This document shows positions 19,512 through 30,438 of a stretch of DNA of 64,000 nucleotides, piece after piece (position 1 is the first letter of the stretch; every line of letters begins with the position of its first letter). The translations under genes were made by a program, and so were the position numbers. The DNA is from Chondrus crispus. Its lineage: Eukaryota > Rhodophyta > Florideophyceae > Gigartinales > Gigartinaceae. Where the stretch lies: NCBI RefSeq assembly GCF_000350225.1, contig NW_005179158.1:266298-330297 (forward strand), read 5' to 3'. Below the pieces are notes generated by a model that did not search any database, was not told where the DNA came from, and worked only from the letters and a program-made list of their open reading frames with translations.

Positions 19512-21177
19512 ATGATCCAAGAGTTCAGCGCCGTTACTGACTATCGTATGTACCGCTTGGATAACACCTCGAGGCTCGTTACCTCGGGTGACGCGGGACG
19601 GATCGCGAAGTACGTCCAACGCTGCCGTGGGATCCGCCCCACGATGAGGAGCTTTGACGGTACGGACCCGATCCAGCTCCTACCGTTCTTGAAGGATATT
19701 CGGATAACCTTCAACTCGCAACACCTGACGGAGGGTGTTGCGGTGAGAGTCCTCGCGCACTTCTTAGAGCGTGACGCGGAGCGCCTGTATACGAGTTATA
19801 CGATGCGTGGCCTCTGCGCCGGCCAACTACACGACGACGTGAGTTGGCCGGGACTTGTGAACCAATTCCTGAGACGCTACCTAACCGACGACATGTTAGG
19901 TGAAGCGTACGACGCTGTCGCGACGGCGCGACAGCAATCTCATGAAACGGAGAACACGTTCGCGGACCGGCTCGAAACTGCCGCGTTCCGGTGCACGGCG
20001 GTGTTCTCCGAACAGTCCCTCGCGCACTACTTCGTGCGGGGACTGGCACCTGCGACCCGTGCCGCAGCTTCCGAGACAGTGCAGCGGCGGCCGAGCCGCC
20101 AGAAGACCGATCTTCCGACCATCCGCCGTATCGCAACGGCGGAAGGAACCACTTACCGCGCTCGACGCGGTTTACCTCTGCCAGATTTGAAACCGGCAGG
20201 GAGGGCTGGCAGGACTACGAAGTCCACCGCAACAAGTTCGCCCGCCTCTACCCTCCATGTCGGGGAGAATGAGTGGCAGGCCGACCCTGTCCTCATTATG
20301 CAAGAAGCAGGGCCAGTAGGGAGTCGACCCCCTTCACCGATGTCGACCGGAACGACGTCGAGCTACGCGACCGCGTTCGCAGCCACTCCAAGAGCACCCA
20401 GGGTACGGACTCCCGGGTCGCTGAGCTCGACATCTCAAACCGAGATACCGGAGGTGAAGCCCCTCGCGTGCCCCTCCTCACCGATGAGGAGGCGCGTCAC
20501 GCGGCGACCTTCGCCTCAACGGACGGCAGCGCGTACGTGTGCTGGCTATGTCGTAAGTACAGACACGCCATGTACGCCTGCCCGTTCCTGTCGCCGGAAC
20601 AACGAATGTTCACGGCGTACAGGAACTACCGCTACCAGATGGAGACACGCCCGGGGCGCGCAATCTACTTCGGCAAGCGGTCGGCGAGGGTCGTCCCCGG
20701 CATCAAGGTTTCCCGAATCGGTCGGGTGGGTGCGCTCGCTTCGCCCCCCGTGGAGGCGGGTATCGTCGTACCGAACTCGATCGTCGGGATCGGCCCGACT
20801 ACCGCCAGGCCGACACAAGGTACCCCCGCCAAGGCGGGAGAGGGGACCGAGACCATTCTCGGTTACCCCAACAGGTACAGAATGCGATAATGTACCTGCA
20901 AGACTGGGTAGAGGATCCGTACCCCCTACCCACGGAGGGTCACGAAAAAGAGCCGACTCGCTTCGTTCCCCATATCCTGCGACGACCGCACGCCGCAGGT
21001 CAAGGCCCGGAAGTACCCGAGTACTTCGCCAAGGCTGCCGAGTCGCAGGGGGAGATCGTCCCGACCCACGCGGCCGGCTACCCGGAGAAGAACTGGCCGT
21101 CGATAGCAAGGGGGTAGCTCCTATAGCACCAGTAGTTCGAAAAAAGGGTAAAGACGGTTACGTACACTCGGTCGCGT
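19512..21177 (+). pseudogene. gag: G1 gag (chromovirus), frameshifted
   Basis: It starts with ATG at 19512. The first 270 codons resemble a gypsy capsid (FDGTDPIQLLPFLKDI, then a helical domain with WPGLVNQFLRRYL, ETENTFADRLETAA and FVRGLAP). Near 20250-20330 the meaningful frame changes by one phase; the new frame carries a CCHC knuckle, C-x2-C-x4-H-x4-C (CWLCRKYRHAMYAC, 20540-20581), and stops at 20888-20890. The next phase holds further plausible sequence to 21117. At least two frameshifts mean that this copy cannot make a full Gag. A solo LTR at 21302 separates it from the protease. Confidence 0.75.
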
Positions 21178-21301
21178 GAGCCGTCTTTTCCCTATGAACT
21201 AGACCGGTCCCCGCGTGCTCCCCAAGGACACGGGGGGTATTGCCCGATAATACGTCCCCCGCTATCGGAGTCGAGCACGAGGACTCCAGCAATGTCGACA
21301 T

Positions 21302-22552
21302 TATTGAAAATGTGCCACCACATGCTGTTATCTGGAAAGTGCAAAATCGAGCGACACGTGTACATGACTCGACGGTCCCGACCCTCACCCCATATCACCA
21401 CATGACACGTGTAAAGTCTCAGATTTTGGGGTTCTGGGGACGAAAGTGGACTTTTGGAGGGTTATGCAAATTTGCATAAATGCCGAAAATTTGCATTTGG
21501 CCCGAACCGTTATAGGACTACACAGGCAATACTGCAAATCTATTAGGTGTCGGTTCGAATGCTGCAATTCTATTGGTTTGCTATTGTCCACTTATATGCA
21601 GTCATGCTGGTGATATATCTTGAATGATCGGTATACGTTTTAATTACATCATTTCGGGGGTTTCAAGTTGTTCACCATAGTTGTAATGGGTAATTACGTG
21701 TGGCCTTGGCGCTGGACACTTTTGTGCGGTGTACACATGTACACATCGCCAGGTTGCTGCGTGTACGTACACTTGTACACGTCGCCTACATACGGTCCGG
21801 CGCGTGTCCGAGCACAGTACATGTGAATTAAAAGTACAACAAGTATTTCTCGCAAGAGACATGTACTTACGTGAATATTCAGTGTACGCGTCACGCTGTA
21901 TGCGACCCTGGCATCAGCATGCGCCGTTGTACTACACTCTCGTTAGCATGCGACGTTGTACTGTGCTCTCGTTATGGTGCGCCGTTGGATGCAAGTTGAT
22001 GACAGTACTCGTGTGATTCATATCACATATCACGTGAGATGTGTAGAAAGTCTGGATGCACATTGTTGCTATCCGTGATAGTTGTCCGGCAGTGTGTACC
22101 GAAATTAGTAAGGTACGAAACAAGGGCATGTATGGGGACTGGGATATGACAGGACTTTGCGTTGTTGGAAATAGAGAGATGCCAAGTTGTTCATTGTGCA
22201 AGAATATATTCTGTCATGTCCGGATGCAGATTAGTAAGGTGTGAAACGATTGCATGCATAGGGCCATGGTTTACAGTCACTCGAAATGTGTAGAAACTGT
22301 TGTGCACTGATAGTCAATAGTCAATTCGTAAGGTGGAAATTGAACAGTGTGGACCGGCCAGAAGAGGACCGCGCTTGGTCGCCCACATGGTGAGTACGGT
22401 TCACCAGGTGCCAAAGTAATGGGATAGTGTAACACTCAAAGTGTATAAGTATCGCCGAAAGACGGCTCCAAGTAAATCTCGGCACCAACTCCTTCACTCA
22501 CACACATCAACCTGCCCTCCTTCTTTCCCTTGCCCCTCCGAACCTACCATTA
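21302..22552 (+). repeat. Solo LTR, copia family A (1251 bp), in G1
   Basis: It runs from TATTGAAAATGTGCC to CCTACCATTA and is flanked by GACAT (21297-21301 and 22553-22557). It is the most divergent of the family A LTRs here: many substitutions relative to A1, and a palindromic GTAC/ACGT-rich stretch shorter than in the others. It is therefore probably the oldest insertion of that family in the window. Confidence 0.9.
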
Positions 22553-24239
22553 GACATTGCAAGAGAAACCCAACACCGACGCCCACGTAGACCCGATGTT
22601 GGAAGAACGCATCACCGGGACACCCGACGTCCAAGTGAAGCGCAACAAGCGAAACGCGGTTAACGTCGACGGACACGAGTCGGTCGACCTCCTCACCCCC
22701 GTGAGCCCAAGGTCGCCGCCGAAATGTCCGCCTCGTACGGACTCCAGCACCTGGACGGGTGTCACTGAGACGCGAACGTCCCCCGGCTCGAGCCGAAGGA
22801 AAGGCAAGAGGGACCAACGCCGAAGTCGAAGGCCCCGGCGGAACGACCTCACCGATATGGTCGCGCCCAAGGTGGTCGATGGCTTCGTATGCCCCATGAA
22901 GTCGAAAATATATAACGTCTTGGGCTCCGTGGCCACCGAAGGCAACGCGTTTAAGCCCCACACGATCGCTGTCGATACGTGCTCGGGGTACAACTTAGTG
23001 AGGAAGGCCGACCTCCCTCCCGACTGGACCCGCTACGTAATACGGGACGCGCCATTACTCCGCCTGGCTGGCGCGAACAGTAACCCGCTTCAACTTACGT
23101 CGGTCGTCCGCCTCGCGGTCCGGTTGCGGAACACGACGTTCTGCATACCTTTCGTAGTGGCCAAACAACTCGCTGTTCTCGTTCTACTTGGGACCGCGTT
23201 CATCGATGCTCACGTACGCAGCATCGACATCGACGGACAGAAGCTCGAACTTCGTCATGGTGGCTGGGTAGCCATCGTCGATGGGAATGGGGAACCGACC
23301 GACTTTCCCTACCCGGCGACACGGTCGCCAAACGAGTCGTCCGGAGGTACGCGAGGAGGCCCCGCAGGCGATCCGAATCGCCCGCTGGGTTACCATCCCC
23401 GCGATGTCTCAAGCCCGTGTGCGTGTGACAACCGCCGGGAGAGGTCTCGTGTTCCTGGAGCCCAAGGCCTCACTCCAACACCGGCATGGAGTGAGGCTGA
23501 CGAATGGCGCCGCGGAAGTCCTACCGAACCAGACATTCGAAGTCATCGTGGCGAGCTTCTCGCGACGGGAGAGGCGGCTTCCGAAGCACACCGTCGTGGG
23601 ATACGCGAAACGCAACCCCCTCGCGATCCTCACGCCCGAACGTCGAGTTGCTGAGGGGATCGCGCACGCGTTGCACCTGACTGACTTGACCGATCAAGTC
23701 GGAGAGAAAGGAGCTGGCCGATCCAGCTCCGACGAGAAGGCAACCGCTGGGAATGAAGGGGTTGACCCGTACGAACGGTCACCTATATCCCAACCGACGG
23801 CGGAGGGTACTGTACCCCCCAGCAGAAGGATCCCGTAAATCCACTGATGGATTGGGGAAAAGAGATTGACTTGTCATACATCGACGATGACAAGCTCCGT
23901 GGCCACGTGCTCCAAAATGCTCCGTAAGCACTCGAGTCTGTGGAGCGGTGCGCTCGGAACGATCCAAGCCACAGAGCACCGCATTCCCATCGAACCGGGA
24001 ACGAAACCAATTCGTTGTATGCCCTATCGAAAGGGCCCGGCCATGTGCGAAATGGTCGCGAAGGAGGTCAACAAGATGTTGAACGCAGGGGTTATCGAGC
24101 CCGCGAGCACCGAGTGGGCGTCCCCGGTGGTGCTCGTACCAAAGAAAGACGGCTCTCTTCGGTTCTGCGTGGACTACCAGCGTCTCAACGCGAAGACTGC
24201 AGCGGATTCGTATCCGCTGCCGCGTATGGACGACTGCAT
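22553..24239 (+). pseudogene. pol: G1 pol, first part: protease and start of reverse transcriptase
   Basis: The frame at 22557-23340 contains the retropepsin motif IAVDTCSGYNLV (about 22968), with Cys where the catalytic Gly of DTG is expected, and LGTAFIDAHV as the second flap-side motif. A phase change leads to 23281-23838, the linker. From about 23940 come the RT blocks HRIPIEPGTKPIRC, VIEPASTEWASPVVLVPKKDG and LRFCVDYQRLN, then PLPRMDDCI, where the copia element C1 enters. At least two frameshifts occur before that. The RT resumes at 31378 in phase. Confidence 0.85.
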
Positions 24240-25178
24240 TGTTGTAATTCTACGACCACATGCTGATATGCATGACACACGACGACAGGTATGACACGTG
24301 TAAAATCGAAAACACTCGGCGTTACGAGCGGAGCAAGTTTGATTTTCAACATGTACACGTGTGCTTTCTGTACACCGTTGCACTCTACAGTACTTCAGGA
24401 GCAAGTTTGGTTTTCAGCGTGTACACGTGTGAAATATGTACACGGTTGCGGTGTACAGTACAATCTGAGCATGTTTCATTTTCTCCGCCCGACACGTGTA
24501 TGACCTGGACACATGTCCTCATTACACTGTCGGACGCGTACAGTACGCCTGCAGTCTTACAGACAAAGTGTAGAACCTTGGTGGCGGGTGCCTGGCACGT
24601 GCCAAAGGTTTACCGCGTCCATGGAGTGCAGCACGGGTACAGCAGGACACAAAGATACCGTTGCGCGAGTTTTGAATTCGTAAGGCAAAATGTGCACTGT
24701 TGTAATTGACAGTGGACAAGACCTCACGAGAGATTCAGATTCATAAGGCAACGTGTGCGCTGTAAACAGTCCTTGCAGGATTGATTTGAATTCGTAAGGC
24801 AACGTGTGAGCTGTAAACGTGCCTTACGAATTTGTGCCACGCTGGATTTGGAATAGTAAGGGAATTTGTGCTTTGCTGTGCTTTGTTGTACTGCCTTACT
24901 AATTTCTCCGTCATGACAGTGCTAATTCGTAAGGCGGTTTTCTGTTATGTTTGTTGGGCCATCGCCAGTTTGGCTGAGTAGCAAGACGGGCACATGTGTT
25001 AGAGCCAATACATTTGTAGTATGTGTGTCGTAGTGTTCGGTAGTAGAGTTCTAGAAGATTGCAGAAGTGTATAAGTAGTGCCAGAAGTTGGCGACTCAAA
25101 GTAAAACGGTACCCAATCCTTCAACTTCACCTCATCAACCGTCCTTCGATTTCCCTTTGCCCCGCTGACCTTCCAGTA
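24240..25178 (+). repeat. C1 5' LTR (939 bp)
   Basis: It starts TGTTGTAATTCTACGACCAC and ends GCTGACCTTCCAGTA. TATAAGTAG at 25070 is a likely TATA box. U3 has several ACACGTGT boxes and repeated ATTCGTAAGG/CCTTAC motifs. The 3' end is T-A rather than C-A. Confidence 0.95.
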
Positions 25179-25192
25179 GGTTATGGGCCCAG
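25179..25192 (+). other. Primer-binding site, initiator tRNA-Met half
   Basis: GGTTATGGGCCCAG directly follows the LTR. Its complement, CTGGGCCCATAACC, is the anticodon arm of eukaryotic initiator tRNA-Met. Internal priming by a half tRNA is known for Drosophila copia. Confidence 0.85.
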
Positions 25193-26302
25193 TTCAACGT
25201 TATTATTCTGCTGTGTGAGTGCTCGTTCTCAGTTTCTGCTGCCGTTTTCGTGTTTGTTTCTGCTGTCGTTCTCGTTTTGGTCTCCGCTGTCGTTCTCGTT
25301 TTGGTTTCTGCTGTCGTTTCCGCCGCCGTTTTCATCGCCGCCGTCGTTCGTTTTGTTCTATCGCCGTCTACTTGCTGTCGTTATCATCTTGGTCGTTCGT
25401 CTCCGTCTACCTGCTGTCGTTTCAACTTGGTGGATCTTCTTCGTGTCTGTTGCAGCTTGGTCTTGGCAATCGTTGTGTGAGCTGTGGGTGTAGTCCCTAG
25501 TCGCCAACGTACCATATCAATCCAAGAAGACTGCCCTTCGATCACGCCGGTGATCGTCGTAGCTGCCGATACCCTCGCTCTTGGTGAAAGGCTTGTGCCA
25601 TTGGAAATCTGACTTGAGCGAGGGTCCGACCAAGAATCGTCGAGAGACGAAACACTGATCCTCGGGGAGGATCACAGTGTACTGGTCTAGTCGATCCGCA
25701 CTCTGCCTTCGGGAGGTGCGTCGGCGGTGTGGGTAACGCTCTCGGTATTAGCCCTATAGGTACGACTTCGGTCCCCTGGGTGAAGAGAATACGTGCCTAA
25801 ACACTGAACCTCTCACTATACGTGTATAAGGTCGCGTACCTTGATTAAGTTCGCACGGAAGAGGGTGACCCTAGGCGTGATTGTGAACAAATCACACGAG
25901 TACGACGAAGGCAGTTTCATTCTTGTGTTGTGGGAAACCTCATTGGGGTAGTACCGTATCAAGTTTGGACAAGCCGATTTCGGTTGCAGGGACCGTTCGC
26001 GGTAGTGACCAAAAGTCCTGGTTCGTCTACAGGCAAAGTGTTGTGCTTACTCGTGGCACGTTTGACTTAGTTCACAGTCGAAAGACCCGCACTGGCCGAC
26101 ATACAGGGGTAGCGCCCTAAGGCATTTTTAAGAAGAATACGCTTGTTCCACTCCGCCGGGAACAAGCACCAAGAACGTTTCCGAGTAATCGCTACAAACT
26201 TCTTATACGGGTGGGCTTGCCATTGTGTTGACTATCGGTTAACGGCTTGGGATCCCGGAACAGAAGACCTTGTATACTCGAAGGGTACATCCATTCGGCG
26301 AA
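25193..26302 (+). other. C1 5' leader
   Basis: About 1.1 kb without a convincing gene. The first 270 bases are low-complexity CTGTCGTTCTCGTTTTGGTT-type repeats. The last 95 bases contain a block (about 26209-26258, from GGGTGGGCTTGCC to GGGATCCC) that is almost identical in the A1 elements. Confidence 0.7.
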
Positions 26303-29300
26303 ATGGATGACCAAAGCTCTGGATCGGTCAGAATCGAGAAGCTGACCGCATCTAACTTTTACATCTGGAAGCAGAAAATCCAGCTACTGCTTGCTCTCCG
26401 AGATGTCGATCAATACGTTTTTGATGATATCCCGGAGAATGCGACGTCAGATGACCGGAGAAAATGGATCCGTGGTGACGCAAAAGCAAAGGCAGTCATC
26501 GGACTCACGCTCTCGGATGACTACTTGCAACACGTGCGAGGGTGTAGCAGTGCGAAAGAGACATGGGAAGCAATTCTGAATGTGTTTGAGCGTCATACTT
26601 TGCTCAACAAACTTGCCGCGCGTCGCGACTTTTACACTGTATCCATGCTCCCATCCGAGAAAGTGCTCGTGTTCATCAATCGTGTGAAGCAACTTGCTGC
26701 CAGATTGCAGTCAATGAGTGTTGAGATTGACGATAAAGAAATTGCAATGGCTGTGTTGAATGGCTTGCCTCCACGATTCGATAACTTGATTGTTGCTCTT
26801 GACGCACTTGGCAATGAAGATAAAGTGTTTGGACTCGAGTTTGTGAAGAGTCGTCTGCTGCAAGAAGAACAACGAGAAAGCATGAAGACCGCTTCTGCTT
26901 CATCACCACATGCACCTGCACTTGTCAATCGTATGCCGATTCGACGCGATATGAAATGTACGAATTGCAATAGACATGGGCATACTGCAGCTCGTTGCTG
27001 GGGCAAGGACGTGAATGGGCGCCGACCTGCACCGGCAGATGGGTTTCGGTCACGCAACACTGGCTTAAAGCCAAGTGGCTTAAAGCCAAGTGCATTCGTT
27101 TCTCGAGATGACAATTCTACTGCTGCCTTTGCGGAGAGTGACTTTACTTGCTTGCTTTCGACTTCCACTCCAGAAAAGAGGGCTGCAAACGCAAGGTCAT
27201 GGCTTGTCGATTCCGGTTGCAGCGCTCACATTACGTTTGATCGCTCTTTGTTCCTTACGTATGAACAGATGCAATCTGGATCAGTCGAGATGGGCACGAA
27301 GGCTAGAGCTAATGTCGCTGGTCGCGGCGAGGTAGAATTCATGTTGAACGTCAACGGTAGTCCCCATCCTTGCAAATTGTCAAACGTTTTGCATGTCCCT
27401 GATTTCGGATACTCGCTACTGTCTGTTAGCCAAATGGTTTCAAAGGGTTTGCAAGTGTCATTTGAAAATGAGAAATGCCGCGTTACTGCAGGACCAACTG
27501 TGGTTGCCACAGCGAGTCAAGTTGGGGATTTGTACATACTTGACGTCATGAATGAAACCTTTTCTGCTCACGTAGTTACCCTGCAGACGCTACATGAACG
27601 CATGGCCCATGTTAATGTACAAGGAATCGCATCAATGATTCACAATAATGTGGTAAGTGGCATCAACGTTCGTCAAAGCGATGTGATCAGTGCAATGAAT
27701 CCGAAGTCTGACAATCACTCTCCCATTTGTCCTGCGTGTGTGTTTGGCAAAGCAACGCGATCAGTAATCCCAAAACAGCGATCATCGTCTCGAGCACAGA
27801 ACTGTCTTGACTTGGTACATTCTGACGTTTGCGGTCCGCTCGAAGTACAGTCCATTGGTGGTTCGAGATACTTCATTACATTTGTAGATGATCACTCGAA
27901 CTGGGTAGTTGTGTACACGATGAGAAATAAATCTGAGGCGTTTGCAAAATACAAGTTGTATGAAAAGTTGGCTCAAACCCACACTGGTCGCAAAGTAAAG
28001 GTGCTTCGCACTGATCGAGGGGGAGAGTACTTGTCGACGGAATTCAAGTCGCATTTAGATTTAAACGGTACGCAGCACCAACTCACAACGGCGTACACCC
28101 CTGAACAAAACGGTGTTGCTGAACGTTTAAATCGAACTTTGATTGATCTTGTCCGCTCAATGCTTTCTCATAAACAGGTCAGTAAGCGATTCTGGGCCGA
28201 GGCTCTTGCCACTTCGGTATATGTACGTAATCGAGTTACTTCACGCGCTTTGCCCGTTAATACAACTCCGCACCACATTTGGATGAATTCTACTCCAAAT
28301 GTTGGCCATTTGCGAGTATTTGGGTCAAAGTGTTGGTATACATTACCAAAATTAGAGCTCCGTAAGCTGGACTTGCGAGCGCGTGAAGCAATGTTTCTTG
28401 GGTACTCGCAATGCAGTAAGGCATACAAACTTTGGGACGGAGAGTTGAATAAAATTGTTGTGTCACGGGATGTGAAGTTTGATGAATCGACATGTGGTAT
28501 GCATGACATTCTTGCACACGAAGGTGATTCAATCAACTCTGATGTTGACGTTGTACTGCTCGATGGCGACAATGGGAATACAGCTGATACCCCAAATACG
28601 GATGAGGTCGGTTCTGAAGAGGATGAAGTTTCGGAGGAGGTTCTTGAAAACGATGGTGCTCATTCTGTAAGTGAGAATGATGAATATGAAGATGATGTAC
28701 CAACTACCGTCGAAACTCCGAATGTCACCCCTCCAACTCCGACTCCAGCTGTGCGAAGATCGTCTCGAGTCAGCAGACCTCCCGGATCATGGTGGAGGAG
28801 CAACTTTGCAGCTGCTCTTCTTTCACATGCGCATGTCGCTATTGAAGGTCCCAAGACTTTCAACCAGGCAACCAACAGTCCTAGAGCTGCATTTTGGCAG
28901 ACCGGCATTGACAAAGAACTTGCCTCGCAGACTAAGAATCGGACTTGGAAACTTGTTCCTCGATCTGAGGCGTCAAACATCTTGACATCTCGATGGGTTT
29001 TCAATGTCAAGCAACTGCCTGATGCAAATGGCAATATAGTTAAAAGTGCAAAAGCCAGACTTGTTGCTCGTGGATTCCAGCAAGTGCAAGGTCTTGACTA
29101 TACTGAGACATATGCCCCTGTCATAAAGTTTACCACAATTCGTCTACTTCTTGCCTTAGTTGCTCATTACGACCTCGAACTTCATCAGATGGATGTCGTA
29201 ACTGCGTTTTTGAACGGCGACTTGGATGAAGACATCTACATGGAGCAACCCGAAGGGTGCATTGACAAAGGCAAAAGTGACCATGTGTGCAAACTTTTGA

Positions 29301-30427
29301 AAGCACTTTACGGTCTTAAACAAGCACATCGTCAATGGCATGCCAAAGTGGATGATTTCTTACTCGGTGAATTGGGATTTGAGACTTCACGTAGTGATCC
29401 TTGTCTCTACATTAAACGCATCGGTAACACTATCATGCTGATTGCACTTTATGTCGATGACTTGTTACTCGCTGGTAGTGATATCGGTGCCATCAAATGG
29501 ATGAAGGGGGAGCTTAACAAACGGTTTGAGATGAAAGACCTTGGTGAAGCAAAAGTCTGCATTGGTCTTGAAATTCAAAGGGATCGCACCGCCAAGACAT
29601 TGAGTCTCACTCAAACTAAGTATGCATCAAAAGTGCTTGAGCGTTTTGGAATGTCAACGTGTAACCCTTCTCTGACTCCAATGGAACAAGGTCACACAAC
29701 CACGATTTCAACCGAAAACGACTCCGAAACAAATGTACCGTATCGTGAGGCAGTGGGATCCCTGATGTACTTGATGGTTGGCACTCGTCCAGACTTGGCA
29801 TATGCGATTGGAAAGCTTTCTCAATATTCTGCCAACCCATGTGAGTCACACTGGGCAGGTGTGAAACGGGTAATGCGATACGTGCAAGGGACTCGAAACT
29901 TAGGAATCGTGTTTGACAATAAATCCAAATCGCCGGAGTTGTTCGGCTTCAGTGATGCTGACTGGGCCGGTTGTTCAGACTCTCGCAAGTCGACCAGCGG
30001 ATATGTTTTCAAGTTCTGCGGTGGAGCGATCAGTTGGAGTTCCCGGAAACAGACTGTGGTTGCAACTTCGACGTGTGAAGCTGAGTACATTGCACTATGT
30101 GAAGCGTGTAAGGAGGCGACTTGGTTGCGTCAAGTGGTTGCTGATGTTCTTGGACTTGATTCTGATCCCACGATTGTGATGGGGTGTGACAATGCAGGGA
30201 CTATTTCGTATGCACAGAATGAATGGGTCAACCGTCGTAACAAACATGTTGATGTGATATATCACTATGTACGAGATGCAATTAAGAGAAACGTCATTTC
30301 TTTGTCACATTGCCCGACCACTTCCATGCCTGCAGATATCCTGACGAAAGCACTTGGGCGAGTTCTGTTCCAGAAGTTTGTAAAACTTCTAGGGCTTGCA
30401 GTAGCTACTTCTGGTAAAAGCATGTGA
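26303..30427 (+). CDS. gag-pol: C1 copia gag-pol polyprotein (1374 aa), intact
   Basis: The ATG at 26303 (MDDQSSGSV) is preferred over upstream in-frame non-ATG codons. Gag occupies about residues 1-210 (WKQKIQLLLALRDVDQY, then NGLPPRFDNLIVALDAL), followed by a CCHC knuckle CTNCNRHGHTAARC at about 219. Protease: LVDSGCSAH at about 300. Integrase: the H-H-C-C module ending CPACVFGKATRS, then D at HSDVCGP (about 507), D at RTDRGGEY (about 571) and E at GVAERLNRTL (about 607). RT: ALYVDDLLLAGSD near 1050. RNase H: SDADWAGCSDSRKSTSGY near 1214, CEAEYIAL and RRNKHVDVIYH. Length is typical for copia. There are no stops, so the copy may be functional. Confidence 0.95.
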   Translation: MDDQSSGSVRIEKLTASNFYIWKQKIQLLLALRDVDQYVFDDIPENATSDDRRKWIRGDAKAKAVIGLTLSDDYLQHVRGCSSAKETWEAILNVFERHTLLNKLAARRDFYTVSMLPSEKVLVFINRVKQLAARLQSMSVEIDDKEIAMAVLNGLPPRFDNLIVALDALGNEDKVFGLEFVKSRLLQEEQRESMKTASASSPHAPALVNRMPIRRDMKCTNCNRHGHTAARCWGKDVNGRRPAPADGFRSRNTGLKPSGLKPSAFVSRDDNSTAAFAESDFTCLLSTSTPEKRAANARSWLVDSGCSAHITFDRSLFLTYEQMQSGSVEMGTKARANVAGRGEVEFMLNVNGSPHPCKLSNVLHVPDFGYSLLSVSQMVSKGLQVSFENEKCRVTAGPTVVATASQVGDLYILDVMNETFSAHVVTLQTLHERMAHVNVQGIASMIHNNVVSGINVRQSDVISAMNPKSDNHSPICPACVFGKATRSVIPKQRSSSRAQNCLDLVHSDVCGPLEVQSIGGSRYFITFVDDHSNWVVVYTMRNKSEAFAKYKLYEKLAQTHTGRKVKVLRTDRGGEYLSTEFKSHLDLNGTQHQLTTAYTPEQNGVAERLNRTLIDLVRSMLSHKQVSKRFWAEALATSVYVRNRVTSRALPVNTTPHHIWMNSTPNVGHLRVFGSKCWYTLPKLELRKLDLRAREAMFLGYSQCSKAYKLWDGELNKIVVSRDVKFDESTCGMHDILAHEGDSINSDVDVVLLDGDNGNTADTPNTDEVGSEEDEVSEEVLENDGAHSVSENDEYEDDVPTTVETPNVTPPTPTPAVRRSSRVSRPPGSWWRSNFAAALLSHAHVAIEGPKTFNQATNSPRAAFWQTGIDKELASQTKNRTWKLVPRSEASNILTSRWVFNVKQLPDANGNIVKSAKARLVARGFQQVQGLDYTETYAPVIKFTTIRLLLALVAHYDLELHQMDVVTAFLNGDLDEDIYMEQPEGCIDKGKSDHVCKLLKALYGLKQAHRQWHAKVDDFLLGELGFETSRSDPCLYIKRIGNTIMLIALYVDDLLLAGSDIGAIKWMKGELNKRFEMKDLGEAKVCIGLEIQRDRTAKTLSLTQTKYASKVLERFGMSTCNPSLTPMEQGHTTTISTENDSETNVPYREAVGSLMYLMVGTRPDLAYAIGKLSQYSANPCESHWAGVKRVMRYVQGTRNLGIVFDNKSKSPELFGFSDADWAGCSDSRKSTSGYVFKFCGGAISWSSRKQTVVATSTCEAEYIALCEACKEATWLRQVVADVLGLDSDPTIVMGCDNAGTISYAQNEWVNRRNKHVDVIYHYVRDAIKRNVISLSHCPTTSMPADILTKALGRVLFQKFVKLLGLAVATSGKSM

Positions 30428-30438
30428 TCGAGGGGGAG

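Noticed and set aside
25059-25493. Val/Ser/Phe/Leu-rich membrane-like protein in the C1 leader
   Set aside because: Its hydrophobic look comes from pyrimidine-rich codons in the leader repeats; the same region is open in several phases.
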